Shown piece by piece: positions 1-9,528 of a stretch of DNA of 64,000 bases (the stretch's first letter is position 1; each line of letters starts with the position of its first letter). Position numbers and translations under genes: made by a program. A model generated the notes under the pieces. That model was not told where the DNA came from. It did not search any database and was given only the letters and a program-made list of their open reading frames with translations. The DNA comes from Cyclaneusma minus. Taxonomy: Eukaryota > Ascomycota > Leotiomycetes > Marthamycetales > Marthamycetaceae. The DNA is taken from contig JAKZHN010000002.1 of assembly GCA_037179335.1 (NCBI GenBank), forward strand, positions 1,364,001 through 1,428,000. The letters run 5' to 3'.

Positions 1-689
1 ACGACAGAAGAAAAGGAACGCCTTACTATACATTTCATACGCCACGCCGAGGTATGAAAGCCTTTCTCATCCAAAACTTGGTCTATCAACTTACAATTCA
101 CTTCACAGTCGGAGCACAAGGCTCCAGGCCGACCGCCGAACCACGAAATGCCCAACCCCAAAATCACACCGGTAGGACAGAGGCAGGCTTGGGGGCTTGG
201 CGATGGGTGGGAAGCTAAAGACCGGGTGACGGCGGTCTACGCGTCCCCGTTGCTGCGAGCTGTCGAAACGGCGCTCGATATCTTCCAGCCCGGAGGCAAG
301 TCCCAAAGCCTGGTCCTCCCCATTCGTGTCCTACCGGTGCTGAGAAGTCGGGGGGTCGGGGGGGCGTGTGAGCCGTCGTCGCGAAAGTTTTTGACAGATC
401 GCCTCACTGAGCATTTCAGCATTATTTTGCCGGCGGGTGAGCTGAATGGTGGGGGTGACAGAGACAAAAGGTATCGAGAAGTAGTGAGCTGGTTGAAGAT
501 TTGGATTGCAAAGTACGAAAGCGGAAAAGGGGGGGGGAGATCGTAGTGGTAACCCATTCGAGTTTGTTGAGTGAGCTGTTCAAGAACCTTGGCAAGGACG
601 AGTGTGGTAAGTGGTGGATTCTATTCAAGTTGAGAGAAGACCAGGAACTGACAGATTTTCTGAATAGGGGTGGGTCTGCATTGGGGTGA
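1..689 (+). CDS. Histidine phosphatase (phosphoglycerate mutase-like), 5'-truncated and frameshifted
   Basis: This is a member of the histidine phosphatase superfamily; its substrate cannot be told from sequence. Exon 1 (1-51, cut by the window edge) ends in IHFIRHAE, which carries the phospho-accepting His of the family's RHG/RHA motif. An intron at 52-108 (GTATGA...CACAG) joins it in phase to SEHK. The next exon has NPKITPVGQRQA and YASPLLRAVETALDIF, both typical of the family. The frame then breaks at a run of nine G (529-537): the upstream frame stops at TAG 544-546, while the downstream frame carries EIVVVTHSSLLSELF with the second catalytic His and runs to TGA 687-689. Seven or ten G would restore one frame. 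No intron fits the junction, since the only GT...AG choice would be 27 nt. It may be a real null allele or a homopolymer error. Family identity is fairly sure; functional state is unknown. Confidence 0.75.
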
Positions 690-985
690 CGTCCGCCGCC
701 GAACCTGCCGGGTTTTTTTGGACGAGGAACGGGAGGTGAGGTTGGAGCCAAGGGGGTTGCCGGGCGATCCGGAGTGGAATTAATCCCTGCTCCGGGGTGG
801 GGCCGGGCACGTGCTCCACGCGAGACCTGGCGCGCGACCTCAACTTTTTTTCGCGACCAGGTCTCGATCGCAAACCACCAACAGCTCCAGCCTCATCTCC
901 CTCGCCAACCACCACCCACACACAATCGAATCCTTCTTCAACTCCTTCGTCAACTTCTTCGTCAACTCCTCCTTCACCAGCAAAG

Positions 986-1508
986 ATGTTCGCCCTCCGT
1001 CGCACCACCATGGGCGCCGCCCGCTCTGCCCGCTCGTTCTCCTCCACTTCGGCCGCAAAGCAAGGAAACATGGCGAAGCTCACCGTCATCGGTCGCCTGG
1101 GCGCTGCACCCGAAGCCCGCATCGCCAGCACCGGCCGCGAGTATCTCACCTACGCGATCGTCAACAACCACGGCCCTCGCGACAACCAGACCGCCAGCTG
1201 GTGGAACGTCTCTTGCTTCGCCGAAGGTCCGTCGAAGGACTTCATCCAGGGCTTGCAGAGGGGCACCCAGGTCTACCTGGAGGCCGACGCAAAGTACGAC
1301 ATTCTCGAGGGTGAAGATGGCAAGACGAGAAGGTCCTTGAACCTTGTCCAGCGTACGTTCACTCTCAATTGCTGTTTGGGAGCTTCGGCTTCACCTGACT
1401 GCCGATGATTCAGTGCCATTGCTTCGGATATGATCGCTAACAGATGCTCAAACAGGCAAACTCGAGGTCCTTTCTCGCCCTGCTCCGCGCGATGAACCCC
1501 GCGAGTAA
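986..1508 (+). CDS. RIM1: Mitochondrial single-stranded DNA-binding protein (Rim1-like)
   Basis: This protein binds single-stranded DNA during mitochondrial DNA replication. The model is join(986..1352,1456..1508), 139 aa. The N-terminus (MFALRRTTMGAARSARSF) is rich in Arg, Ser and Ala with no acid residues, as expected of a mitochondrial presequence. After about residue 28 comes an OB-fold: MAKLTVIGRLGAAPEAR, then YAIVNNHGPRDNQTASWWNV, where the Trp pair and Asn are typical of SSB strands. The intron starts GTACGT after CAGC and ends AACAG. It joins LVQ to RKLEVLSRPAPRDEPRE, the usual C-terminal strand of fungal Rim1, which supports this splice against reading through to a stop at 1408. An upstream in-frame extension to 797 exists but would precede the presequence, so ATG 986 is chosen. 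The length matches the family (about 130-150 aa). Confidence 0.92.
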
Positions 1509-2082
1509 GCAGCTTCTTCGTCCTCCGTCTTCAACTGGGTCCTTCGTCTCGGTCCTTCTTCTGCGTTCTCGGCTCGCTTCTTCGTCTTCGCCTCCATCTG
1601 CCTCGATCCTTCGTCTACATCCTCCGTCTTGATCCTTCTCCGTCGTCTTCCGTCTTGCTCCTTCGTCTTCTTCGCCGTTCGTCTACACCTTCACAGCACC
1701 GCACATACGATCTTCACAACGACATGCGCGCATATGACAGAATCGGCTCGGAGTTCCTCTCGCATTCTACGGTACACTGCTTGGAAGGTTGTTACATATG
1801 GATTCGGTGCTACAAAGTTCGGTTTCATTCTTCGAAGGCTTAGGCTCATGGATTGCAGGCGCTGAGAGTTGGGTCATAGCATGGAAGGATGAATGAAAAA
1901 TGGGCATATGGGACTGCGCAAGAGCTCTGCGACGTTTGACGAGGGCTCTTTCTATGTAACAATAGGCTCATATGGATTGTTTTTTTTTCTCGCTGCATCT
2001 TGAGCTGTCGTTTTTATGTTTTGTTTGCATGTGCATGAAGTGATTTGACAGTATGATGTTCCTAGTGACTGAGCTTATTCCT
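1509..2082 (+). other. 3' flank of RIM1 with pyrimidine-rich imperfect repeat
   Basis: No gene is seen here. Bases 1515-1690 are a degenerate CT-rich repeat built around TCCTTCGTCT and CTTCGTCTTCG, probably within or just after the RIM1 3' UTR. The small open frames across it come from base composition and resemble nothing known. The rest up to the transposable element is unremarkable AT-richer spacer. Confidence 0.5.
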
Positions 2083-3156
2083 TAGCGGAGCGGGGGGGTA
2101 GGGCGCAACGGTGTAGGCACGGTGTTGCCACCGTATGAAATTTGGCGAAACGGTGCGGAACCATTTTATTTGAACGGTAGCGAATACACCGTTTTTGAGG
2201 TTTCGAATTTATTATGGTTGCCGAGGTTGTTAATTTTTTTGTAATAGTCCAAGGTTTGAGGGTTTTAACGTTTTTGCAGTAATTATGGTTTTATACTAAG
2301 ATAGTTTTGCAATACTATCCAATTCCAGCCTTCAGTTTTAGCTCTAGCTTCAGCGCCAGCGCCAGCTTCAACTCCTGCTTTTTGCCTCCAGCCTCCAGTT
2401 TTAGCTTCAGTTTTAGCTCTAGCTTTAGCTCCAGCTCCAGTTCCAGCTTTAGCTCTAGCTCTAGCTCTAGCTCTAGCTCCAATACCACCATTATTATTTA
2501 TCAGCTCCAGCTCCAGCGCAGCAGTTTTAGCAGCAGCTTTAGCTCTAGCTTAGCGTATATATATTAAGGTCCGGGAAAGGCAGCTTGGTATACGCTATAT
2601 TGGTGGCTATAAAAGCGAGGGCGAAAGTAAGGGCCTGGCTGCAATATAAATTAGCTATATATCTAGGGCAAGGACAAGCAAAAAAGCTGGAATTGGAGTT
2701 TAGCTAAAGGCGCAATTAAAGCTTTTAATACAGGGCAATTACAGGGCATACTATTGCTGAAGGCTTGAAATTGCTGCTAAAATTATAGCTAAAGCTATAG
2801 CTGAAGCTATTGCGCATTAGGCTGCGGCTGCGTAATAGTGGTGGTGGTGGAGCTGCTGCGCTGGAGCTGGAGCTGGTGAATGGTGGTGGTGGTGTTAAAA
2901 TTGGAGCTGAAGCTGGAGTTAGAGCTGGAGCTGGAGCTGAAGCTGGAGGCTGGAGGCTAAAGGCTGGAGGCTGGAGCTAAAGCTAAAATGGTAAAAAACC
3001 ATGGGAAACGGTTAATAACCAAGTAAACCAACACAAATTACAGAATGGGAATTTACAATTCCTATAGTTTCGTATTATTTTTAAAGTTTTTTACCATTTT
3101 CAAGGTTATTTACTGTTTATATAGGTACCGTTGTGCCACACCCCCTTTTTCCGCTA
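2083..3156. mobile_element. Fold-back (long inverted repeat) transposable element, non-autonomous
   Basis: The ends are inverted: TTAGCGGAGCGGGGGG at the left and, reverse-complemented, CTTAGCGGAAAAAGGGGGTG at the right, both followed within about 20 bp by CAACGGT. The interior is also palindromic. A left arm (about 2315-2540) of AGCTCC/AGCTTC/TTTTAGC words reappears inverted at about 2850-2990 as GGAGCTGAAGCTGGAG words. The stretch CAGCTCCAGCTCCAGCGCAG (2502-2521) pairs with its exact complement at about 2855-2875. The 260-bp centre is unpaired. Flanks TTATTCCT and AGGTTCCT agree at 5 of 8 positions, so a worn target duplication is possible but not certain. No transposase frame is present. 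The family cannot be named; hAT-like or Foldback-like are options. Confidence 0.7.
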
Positions 3157-4074
3157 AGGTTCCTTTTAAATAACAAAATCACAATCAGTTGAAATTGTTC
3201 TGATCACTCCAAGTTATCTCTTTCACTCGAAAGTATTCCTGTCGGCCGAAGCTCTTCCTAGCAAGCAACGAGAGCGTAACCAATGCAAAGCTTTTTCAAC
3301 TGCTCTGAATTATCTCTTCGAATCCAAGTTATCCTACCACCCGGAGCAACTGTACGTAGATAGTCCGATGAACGACCATATTCGAGGTCAGACTTTGAGA
3401 ACTGTTAAAAACCCATCAAAAATGGTGCAAAAACGTTAAAAACGATTCAAAACGGTCAAACTGTTCTCAGCAGTTTGTGGTGTTATTAACAGTTCGTGGT
3501 GTTTCTAACAGTTTTCGGGGTTTTAACGGCTTTGGTATCATGACTTCCATCTTGTTCAGATCACGGAAGAGCTTTTAGTGTTGATATCGAGCTTGGCTCC
3601 GGCCAGTATCCAAGAATGTCACATGTTTGCTGTCATTCAAAGCAGGCAGTCTCAGCTTTTCTTTTGCACGATGTTTGCATTTTCCAACTCCTGATACCGC
3701 GTGCGAACGTACCTACTCCTACCCCATGACAAGTGAAACCAAGAACGGTCAAAGTAACTCTGCCGACCGGCAAACCAGAACCTAGAGATTTTTTGCATCC
3801 CCACGCCCAAGTATTTTCTAGAAACCATGGAAGTTGCACTGGTATTCTGTGGAAATGTTGAAAAAGAAAAAGAAAAGAAAAAACGTTTTTATCGATCCCA
3901 ATGATGCCAACTTTTTCATTCTGAAGCTTCCCCTGAAAAACCTACTCATCTCAAGCTTTTTCTCAAACGGTTTTTTTGACGGTCCTGGTGGTGTTTGAAG
4001 CTCCCTTGAAGCTCTTTCTTCTAAGCTTCTTCGGCAGCTTCTCCAGCAGAACCCACTGCAGCATCCTCTACAGC
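3157..4074. other. Intergenic spacer without recognisable gene
   Basis: AT-moderate sequence with short imperfect repeats at 3395-3530: two copies of a word like CAGTTYGTGGTGTT near 3468 and 3495, plus AACTGTTAAAAACC words. A 68-codon open frame on the minus strand (3633-3839) has no family resemblance and lies in ordinary spacer. I see no RNA gene. Confidence 0.5.
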
Positions 4075-5721
4075 CTACTCGACAGCCCCATCTGCAGCCT
4101 TTGCAGTCTTAGAACGCTTTCCCTTCTTGTCCCCCTTTTCCTCAGCAGACAAAAAGCACCTCACATTATCAACCGTCACACCAGCCTTCACCTGCCAGGG
4201 CACGTAATCCCCCTTCTGGGCCTGCCACAACGTCTTGTCGGTATTCTTCATCCTGGACAACACAGATCTCGTGTTGCTATCGAGGTTCTTCTCGGTTATC
4301 GGCCCGTAGTGAAAGACCCAGTGGCGTTTGATGTCGGCGAGTAGCAGGCCGCCGCGCGGAGCGCCGAGCAGGATGTTGACGTTTTTCTGCTTGGCTGTGT
4401 GGGATTGGGAGGCGGGAATGGCGAGGGGGTGGAAGTTGCCGTCGTCGACTACGGTGAGGTAGACGGGGCTGTTAGCGGGAGGGGCGGCGGCTGCGGCTTG
4501 GATGGCAGCTGGGGGTTGCTCGGCAGCTGGCTGTTGGACGACAGCTGGGGGTTGCACAGCCAGGACCGTAGGAGCGGCAGCAGAAGGACCAACCGACGGA
4601 ACAACAACCGGCGGGCCAGGAACGGCGACGGAGGCAGCATTAGGCTGGACGGCTGGGCCAAGAAGAGTCGCGAAGGACATGGCATTATGGATCCCAGCGG
4701 CAGTGACGCCGGGAGCGGGAGCTAGGCCAGGGAGAGGCTGAGCAGTGTGGACTGCTGCAGGGGTAGCGGCTGGGTCAAGAAGAGTACCTCTAGAGAAGGA
4801 CATGAGATAACGGATCCCAGCGGCAGTGACGGGAGCTAGGCCAGGGAGAGGATGATCAGGGTAGACAGGGCCAGGGACTCGAGCAAGGTCATCAAATCGA
4901 CCGCTGGCATCGACGGCATGAGAAGCCGCGTGTAGGCCAGGGTAAAATAAAGTCCGCGACACCGAAGCCGCGTGTAGGCCATGGTAAAATAAAGCTCGCG
5001 ACACGTCCGTCTTCTGGCGCTTAGCAGGAACCTGTCGCTCCTCGTCCTCGCCCTCATCTTCTTCAGCAATCGTAGCAAGCTCGACACGATCGCGTTTTCT
5101 GTTAAACGCCGAGGCAATCTGATGATTTGTAAAGGTCGCAGTGGCGTCTGGAGGATTCTGAGTCTTAAGGATCGCAGGATTATTGTTGGGAGGAGTTGTG
5201 TTGGGAGGAGTTGGACCATAAGCTTCAGGAGTATTGTTGCGAGGAGCTGGACCATAAGTTTCCTTGGGAGGAGCAGTTGGAAGAGGAGTTCGCTTGGTCT
5301 TGCCCTTGGCGGCAGTTTCGACAGTTTCGAGGGCTGCAGCGAGGTCGGCGCGGACAGGGCCAGAGTTCAACCTCACGGGAGCAGAAAAATTAGCCCCAGC
5401 AGGACCGGAGTCCAAGCTCGTGGGAACAGGCGAATGAGTCCTAGCTCGCTCTTCTGGTTCTCGTCGTGGTGATACAACCACTTGTTCCTCACACAAAGTG
5501 TCATCCGAAGCCGTGTCCGAGTCCTCACTGTGAGCGACGGTAGGCTGGGGGTTAACGGCCAGATTGCGAGGTGCCTCCGTGTTGTCAGCGGCCACGGTGT
5601 TCCCAGAAACACAAGGGTTGCCGCCGAAAGACACCAGGGTATTCGCAGCCTCGATATCTTTCTCCGTGATCACGGCCGTCCATTGGGGGACTTGATAGGT
5701 GGGGGCATTTGGGGACGCCAT
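4075..5721 (-). CDS. Unrecognised low-complexity protein with internal duplications
   Basis: I do not recognise this protein (548 aa from ATG 5721). The frame stays open upstream to 5928, but that extension is AT-rich spacer; ATG 5721 begins MASPNAPTYQVPQWTAVI, where normal composition starts. Residues about 1-200 are disordered and rich in Pro, Thr and acidic residues. A 14-residue tandem repeat follows: VSRALFYHGLHAAS then VSRTLFYPGLHAAS. After it a longer unit occurs twice: PLPGLAP...VTAAGI...MSF...LLDPA or LLGPA. An Ala/Pro/Gln/Val linker leads to the only globular-looking part, the last 120 residues, which contain LLLADIKRHWVFHYG and KTLWQAQKGDYVPWQV. The tail is Lys-rich and could be a nuclear signal. 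Intact length and even base use argue for a real gene; function is unknown. Confidence 0.6.
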   Translation of the reverse strand: MASPNAPTYQVPQWTAVITEKDIEAANTLVSFGGNPCVSGNTVAADNTEAPRNLAVNPQPTVAHSEDSDTASDDTLCEEQVVVSPRREPEERARTHSPVPTSLDSGPAGANFSAPVRLNSGPVRADLAAALETVETAAKGKTKRTPLPTAPPKETYGPAPRNNTPEAYGPTPPNTTPPNNNPAILKTQNPPDATATFTNHQIASAFNRKRDRVELATIAEEDEGEDEERQVPAKRQKTDVSRALFYHGLHAASVSRTLFYPGLHAASHAVDASGRFDDLARVPGPVYPDHPLPGLAPVTAAGIRYLMSFSRGTLLDPAATPAAVHTAQPLPGLAPAPGVTAAGIHNAMSFATLLGPAVQPNAASVAVPGPPVVVPSVGPSAAAPTVLAVQPPAVVQQPAAEQPPAAIQAAAAAPPANSPVYLTVVDDGNFHPLAIPASQSHTAKQKNVNILLGAPRGGLLLADIKRHWVFHYGPITEKNLDSNTRSVLSRMKNTDKTLWQAQKGDYVPWQVKAGVTVDNVRCFLSAEEKGDKKGKRSKTAKAADGAVE

Positions 5722-5764
5722 GATGACTCTGTAGTCTGTATAGTAATTAGCATTGATCCATGTA

Positions 5765-6060
5765 ATTTGAAATATTCGAGGTAATTGGAGAGAATTGGCA
5801 ACAACAAGAGCAGATAGGGTGGTAGAGAAGAATTGAAGTGATTGAGAAGTATTAAAGTGAGTTAGGAGAGTGAAAGGAATTGAGGAGAATTCGAGCAATT
5901 GGGACGAACTCAAATAATTGAGAGACATTCAAGTCATTCAGAGAAATTCAAGCGATTGGAAAAATCTCAGGTAACTGGCAATAATTCAAGCAATCGAAAA
6001 CCAACTCAGTATTTCAGAATATCAAAACAATCAGAAATGCGCCAAATAACGAGAAACCAT
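5765..6060. repeat. Degenerate 20-21 bp tandem repeat in the 5' flank of the 4075-5721 gene
   Basis: About a dozen loose copies of a word like AATTGRGARAATTCAAGYR follow one another, with the AATT or ATTG core recurring every 19-22 bp. The same kind of word (GGAATATTCCAAGTAATCA-like) fills the Tc1/mariner-type MITE at 28298-28480 and occurs at 6890-7110, 7497-7580 and 22685-22790, so this is probably the decayed core of the same repeat family. It lies immediately upstream of the minus-strand gene and could overlap its promoter. Confidence 0.55.
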
Positions 6061-6222
6061 CTAATGAACTGTAGACACTCGATTCTCAAAGCACGTAACA
6101 AAACTTGCTCAAGATCCATGATGTGGTGGCACATATCCAATAAATCGAGAAACAAGTCCGACTCGCAAGACCCCATTCCAAAGCACAAACAGCGAAGAAA
6201 GAGTAGAAGAACAGTTCAGTAC

Positions 6223-6420
6223 GTACCAGAGTTGTCGAAGCGGTGGGTTGGTCTGAGACGAACAAGCAACTTCTTGTCGTTGCTGATGAAGCCTGCGAAG
6301 GCTAGGATGGTTGACAGTGATGTACCAGAGTTGTCGAAGCGGTGGATTGGTCTGAGACGAACAAGCAACGTCGTATCGTTGCCGATGAAGCCCGCGAAGG
6401 CAAGGATGATAGACAGTGAT
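6223..6420. repeat. Tandem duplication of a 99-bp unit
   Basis: Two adjacent copies begin GTACCAGAGTTGTCGAAGCG at 6223 and 6322 and differ at roughly a tenth of positions. Because 99 is a multiple of three, several frames stay open across both copies on both strands, giving repeated peptides. None resembles a known protein and no convincing start or splice context is seen, so it is annotated as a repeat only. A (GAA)n tract follows at 6558-6583. Confidence 0.8.
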
Positions 6421-6557
6421 TTCACCTTTCAAACCTCAGTATCGAGCTCAGCGAGCTTTCGAAGAAACTTTTGACTCGTGGATAGGCTTGCGAGGGCTGC
6501 TTGGTACTTTCGAAAAATTTACCTCCTGTAGCTTTTACCAACTGGTGGGGGCGGCGA

Positions 6558-6583
6558 GAAGAAGAAGAAGAAGAAGAAGAAGA
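6558..6583. repeat. GAA microsatellite
   Basis: About eight consecutive GAA triplets ending GAGGAATTC. Ordinary simple repeat in spacer. Confidence 0.9.
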
Positions 6584-6875
6584 GGAATTCGAGGTATGCG
6601 AGGGATTCGAGTCTCTTTTATATGTGAGATCTTATGGCTGTGAAGGTGGCCTCAAGAGAGAGCGCTAGGAAAACGCACAGAGCACAGAGTACTGTTTTGT
6701 GGTTGAGGAGTTGTGTTAGGAGTATGGGGAGGATCGTTTGATGATAGGCTGTCTTGCTCACCTGAGAGGCCAAGAAAAAAGACCTACAATGCTTTTCTGT
6801 GGTTGATGGTTGAGCGGAGCTTAGGTTGAATGTCATTTGATGAAAGGTTGGAGACTAATCAGAAAAAAAAGCTAT

Positions 6876-7137
6876 TAGTGCCATAGGAAAAGTCGGGATA
6901 CGGGCTGAGATTCAGGCACTAGGAATATTTCGAATCCCTGGGTGAGTCCTGAGAATATTCCCAACCCCTTGGCATATCGACACTGACTTCGAATTGTTTT
7001 CAATCACCCAGAACATCCGCAGCGATTTGAGAAATTCCCAAATCACTTGATATAATATTCGATCACTGGAAACATTGCCAGTCATCCGGAGCACTGTAGA
7101 CCGTCTCCAAACTCTTTCCTTTCCTTCGATTAACTGT
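6876..7137. mobile_element. Decayed MITE of the Tc1/mariner-like family
   Basis: The left end reads TAGTGCCATAGGAAAAGTCG then GGATACGGGCTGAGATT. The right end, reverse-complemented, reads GGAAAGGAAAGAGTTTGGAG then ACGGTCTACAGT. Both match the terminal repeats of the better-preserved copy at 28298-28480 (GGAAAAAAGTCTGGATACGG) with scattered changes and small indels. Between the ends are degenerate GGAATATT/GAGAATATTCCC words with about 20-bp spacing, as in that copy. No coding capacity. Confidence 0.6.
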
Positions 7138-7787
7138 GTGTGTAATGCCCACCGCACACTGCAGCTTTTACTAGTTCCGCGCAACTTACCTCAGAGAACC
7201 ACTGCTATTAAATTGCGCAGGTACGGATAGTGGTGCGGGTAGGTCTTCTTAGCGCCGAAACTGCTTGCGCTAGCCTCAGGGGACGGTGCTGTGAATCAGT
7301 GCGCGCATGGAAAATTATATGGTCGACTAGTAAACTAGCGCGGAAGAGGAGTTCCGCACCACGAAGAATTGAAGAGATCATGCGACCCGACGAATGGCGG
7401 ACCATGGGACTGGGTTATTGACGATGAAGACGAGGGAATGTGGAGTAGAGAAGGATGGAGGGATGGGCGAGTGCGAGGGGAGGGGGAGGGGCCATAAGGC
7501 AGTAATTGGGAATATTTTAAGTGATCAGGGATATTGCGAGTAATTAGGAATACTCGGAGTGATTAGGGAAACCCCGAGTGTCTGAGAGTTGAGCGGATGA
7601 GTGATGGAGAGTTGAGCGGAGAGGAGAACGACGTCTCACGGTACGGGCAGAGCGCCGCCGATGCATCTTGACGGCAGTGCAGCGTTCTGCGAATAGAAGT
7701 CATCTAACAAACAGAGCTCACGAGAGACAATGAAAAGTGCATTCTAGGCATACCTACATCTAAACCCCACCATCACCTCCCCACTCC
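7138..7787. other. Intergenic spacer with repeat core at 7497-7580
   Basis: Small open frames on both strands at 7208-7421 overlap each other and resemble nothing known. Bases 7497-7580 hold three to four GGGAATATTTTAAGTGATCA-like words, the internal repeat of the MITE family, without visible terminal repeats. The rest is G-rich spacer downstream of the minus-strand glutathione synthetase gene. Confidence 0.5.
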
Positions 7788-9528
7788 TCATACAAGAAAA
7801 CAACTATCCATAGCCCCAAACCCCGCCGCCACACCCCCTTCCTCACTCTTATCCCCCTTCGTCCTTAACAAATACCCAGTACCATCCATGAATCCTCCAT
7901 TATTCAGCATCTCCCCCGTCTCCTGATTCCACAGCACAGTCCCGTAGATTCCCAGCTCGCAAATCACACCTCCCTTCTCGACAACTCCGTTTCGCAAAAT
8001 CATGTTGTGCACAGGCGGCGGCGTAATGATCTCCATCAAGATGTACGATTTCCAATGACTCTCAGGGATTGATTTGAGGAATGGTGGGATGGCAGAACGA
8101 TAGGTGTTGTTCCCGCCGCCCTCGCGCTGCGGCTTGAGGACGTACTGCTTGCAGGTTTCGGCGCCCAGGGCTAGTTCGCGCGCACGCAGACCGGAGGGGG
8201 AGGTGTCGAGGGGGAAGATGTTGGTGAATGTTTTGTCGAGTTCGGAGATGCTGGCGGAGTTGGGAAGGAAGTGTTCGAGGATAGGGGGAGAGGAGGGACT
8301 GCGAGGTGTGGCGAGGATTTGTTGGACTTTTTTGGCTCCGGCGAGTTGGGTAAGGATGGAGGGGCATTTGATGGCGTATGAGCGCTCGATTTGGAGACGG
8401 GCGGTCCAGGCGGAGGGGGAGGGGTAGTCTTCGGGGCCATAGCCTCCGCGGTAGTATACGACGGCTACTTCGTAGACGTGGGATGGGCGGTGGGGTGGGT
8501 GGTAGAGTAGCTGGCGTTGCTTGGTGTCTGCAACTGTTGTGTGCTTCAGGATGTCGGCGAAGGGGAGACGGAAGACGGGGATTGAGGGCGAGGTGGTCTG
8601 GAGCTCGTATTCGAGGTGGCGCTGGTCGAAGATGTTCCTTTCTGGGGACTGGACGACAAACAGAATGCAGGTGTCGTAATTTTCGGGAGACTTTTGATAA
8701 GCCTCGAAGGCTTTGCGCATTCCCAGTGCGAGACATTGAGTGCTTCTGTTGTCAGGCAGGTCTTTTGCGTCTGGTCGTGCTTTGGAAAAGGGGTAACCGT
8801 CTATGGAGAGGTATCTGCGTCATCGTGAGCTTTTGACCATTGGTGGACTAGAGAAGTTGAGAGGGCTGTCATACCGATGCAGGGCAGAGGTTTGTGCGGA
8901 CAGCCCACCGAAGGAAGCCGCGATGGTATTGAACTCAACTTGCTTCACGACAGGTATGGAATCTGGCGAGTCAGAGTCTTGGTGGACCATGTAATCAGAT
9001 CTAAAAAGTCCAAGGGAAAGGGGCTTGTCACAATGGTCAGTACGCATGTGTCAGGAAAGGGAAGTCTCAGATTTCTCTCACTTGTGTATATCCTTCGCTC
9101 TTGACTTTGAGATGAACTTGCCACAGCTCGGCAATGAACTCATCGACTTCCAGAATTCTATTTTCCATCAGACATGGTCTGTCTATCACAAAAGATGAAA
9201 CGGAATTCGAAAGCAGATCTTACTCTTCTACAACGCCTTTTAGGAATTCTTCGTCACGTGATATGGAGGCATAGAGCTGATTGTAGGCGGTTTGGACAGA
9301 CTTCGCTTGCTCGAAACAAACTCGAGGAAAGGGGCTGGGATACAGAGTCACCGGCGCCGTAGCTGCGAGCACACCCTGCGGATCGGCATCTGAAGATACA
9401 AATGAAGGCGGTGGCCGCACAGCCAGGCCATGAGCAATGGACCAGTCTTTGATACTGGAGACCAAGTGCTCGCTCTCTTCTGCTGTCAGAGTTGGGGGAT
9501 ACGCCGCATCTGTTAGTGGTTCAGGCAT
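7788..9528 (-). CDS. GSH2: Glutathione synthetase
   Basis: This enzyme joins gamma-glutamylcysteine and glycine with ATP, the last step of glutathione synthesis in the cytosol. The model is complement(join(7788..8814,8875..9023,9082..9157,9224..9528)), 518 aa, normal for eukaryotic GSH synthetases. Family motifs in order: LGLFRSDYMVH and KQVEFNTIAASFGGLS (substrate region), LHRYL across intron 3, IERSYAIKCPSILTQLAGAK, the glycine-rich ATP loop KPQREGGGNNTY, and the C-terminal EEGGVAAGFGAMDSC. The three introns are 59-66 nt, begin GTAAGA, GTGAGA and GTATGA, and each restores the family motif in phase. ATG 9528 (MPEPLTDAAYPPTLTAEE) is chosen because the 42 codons upstream are hydrophobic spacer not expected of a cytosolic enzyme. 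It diverges from the SNF2 gene across about 1 kb. Confidence 0.96.

Noticed and set aside
8062..8736. 224-codon minus-strand frame rich in Arg/Pro
   Set aside because: Out-of-frame shadow of GSH2 exon 4.
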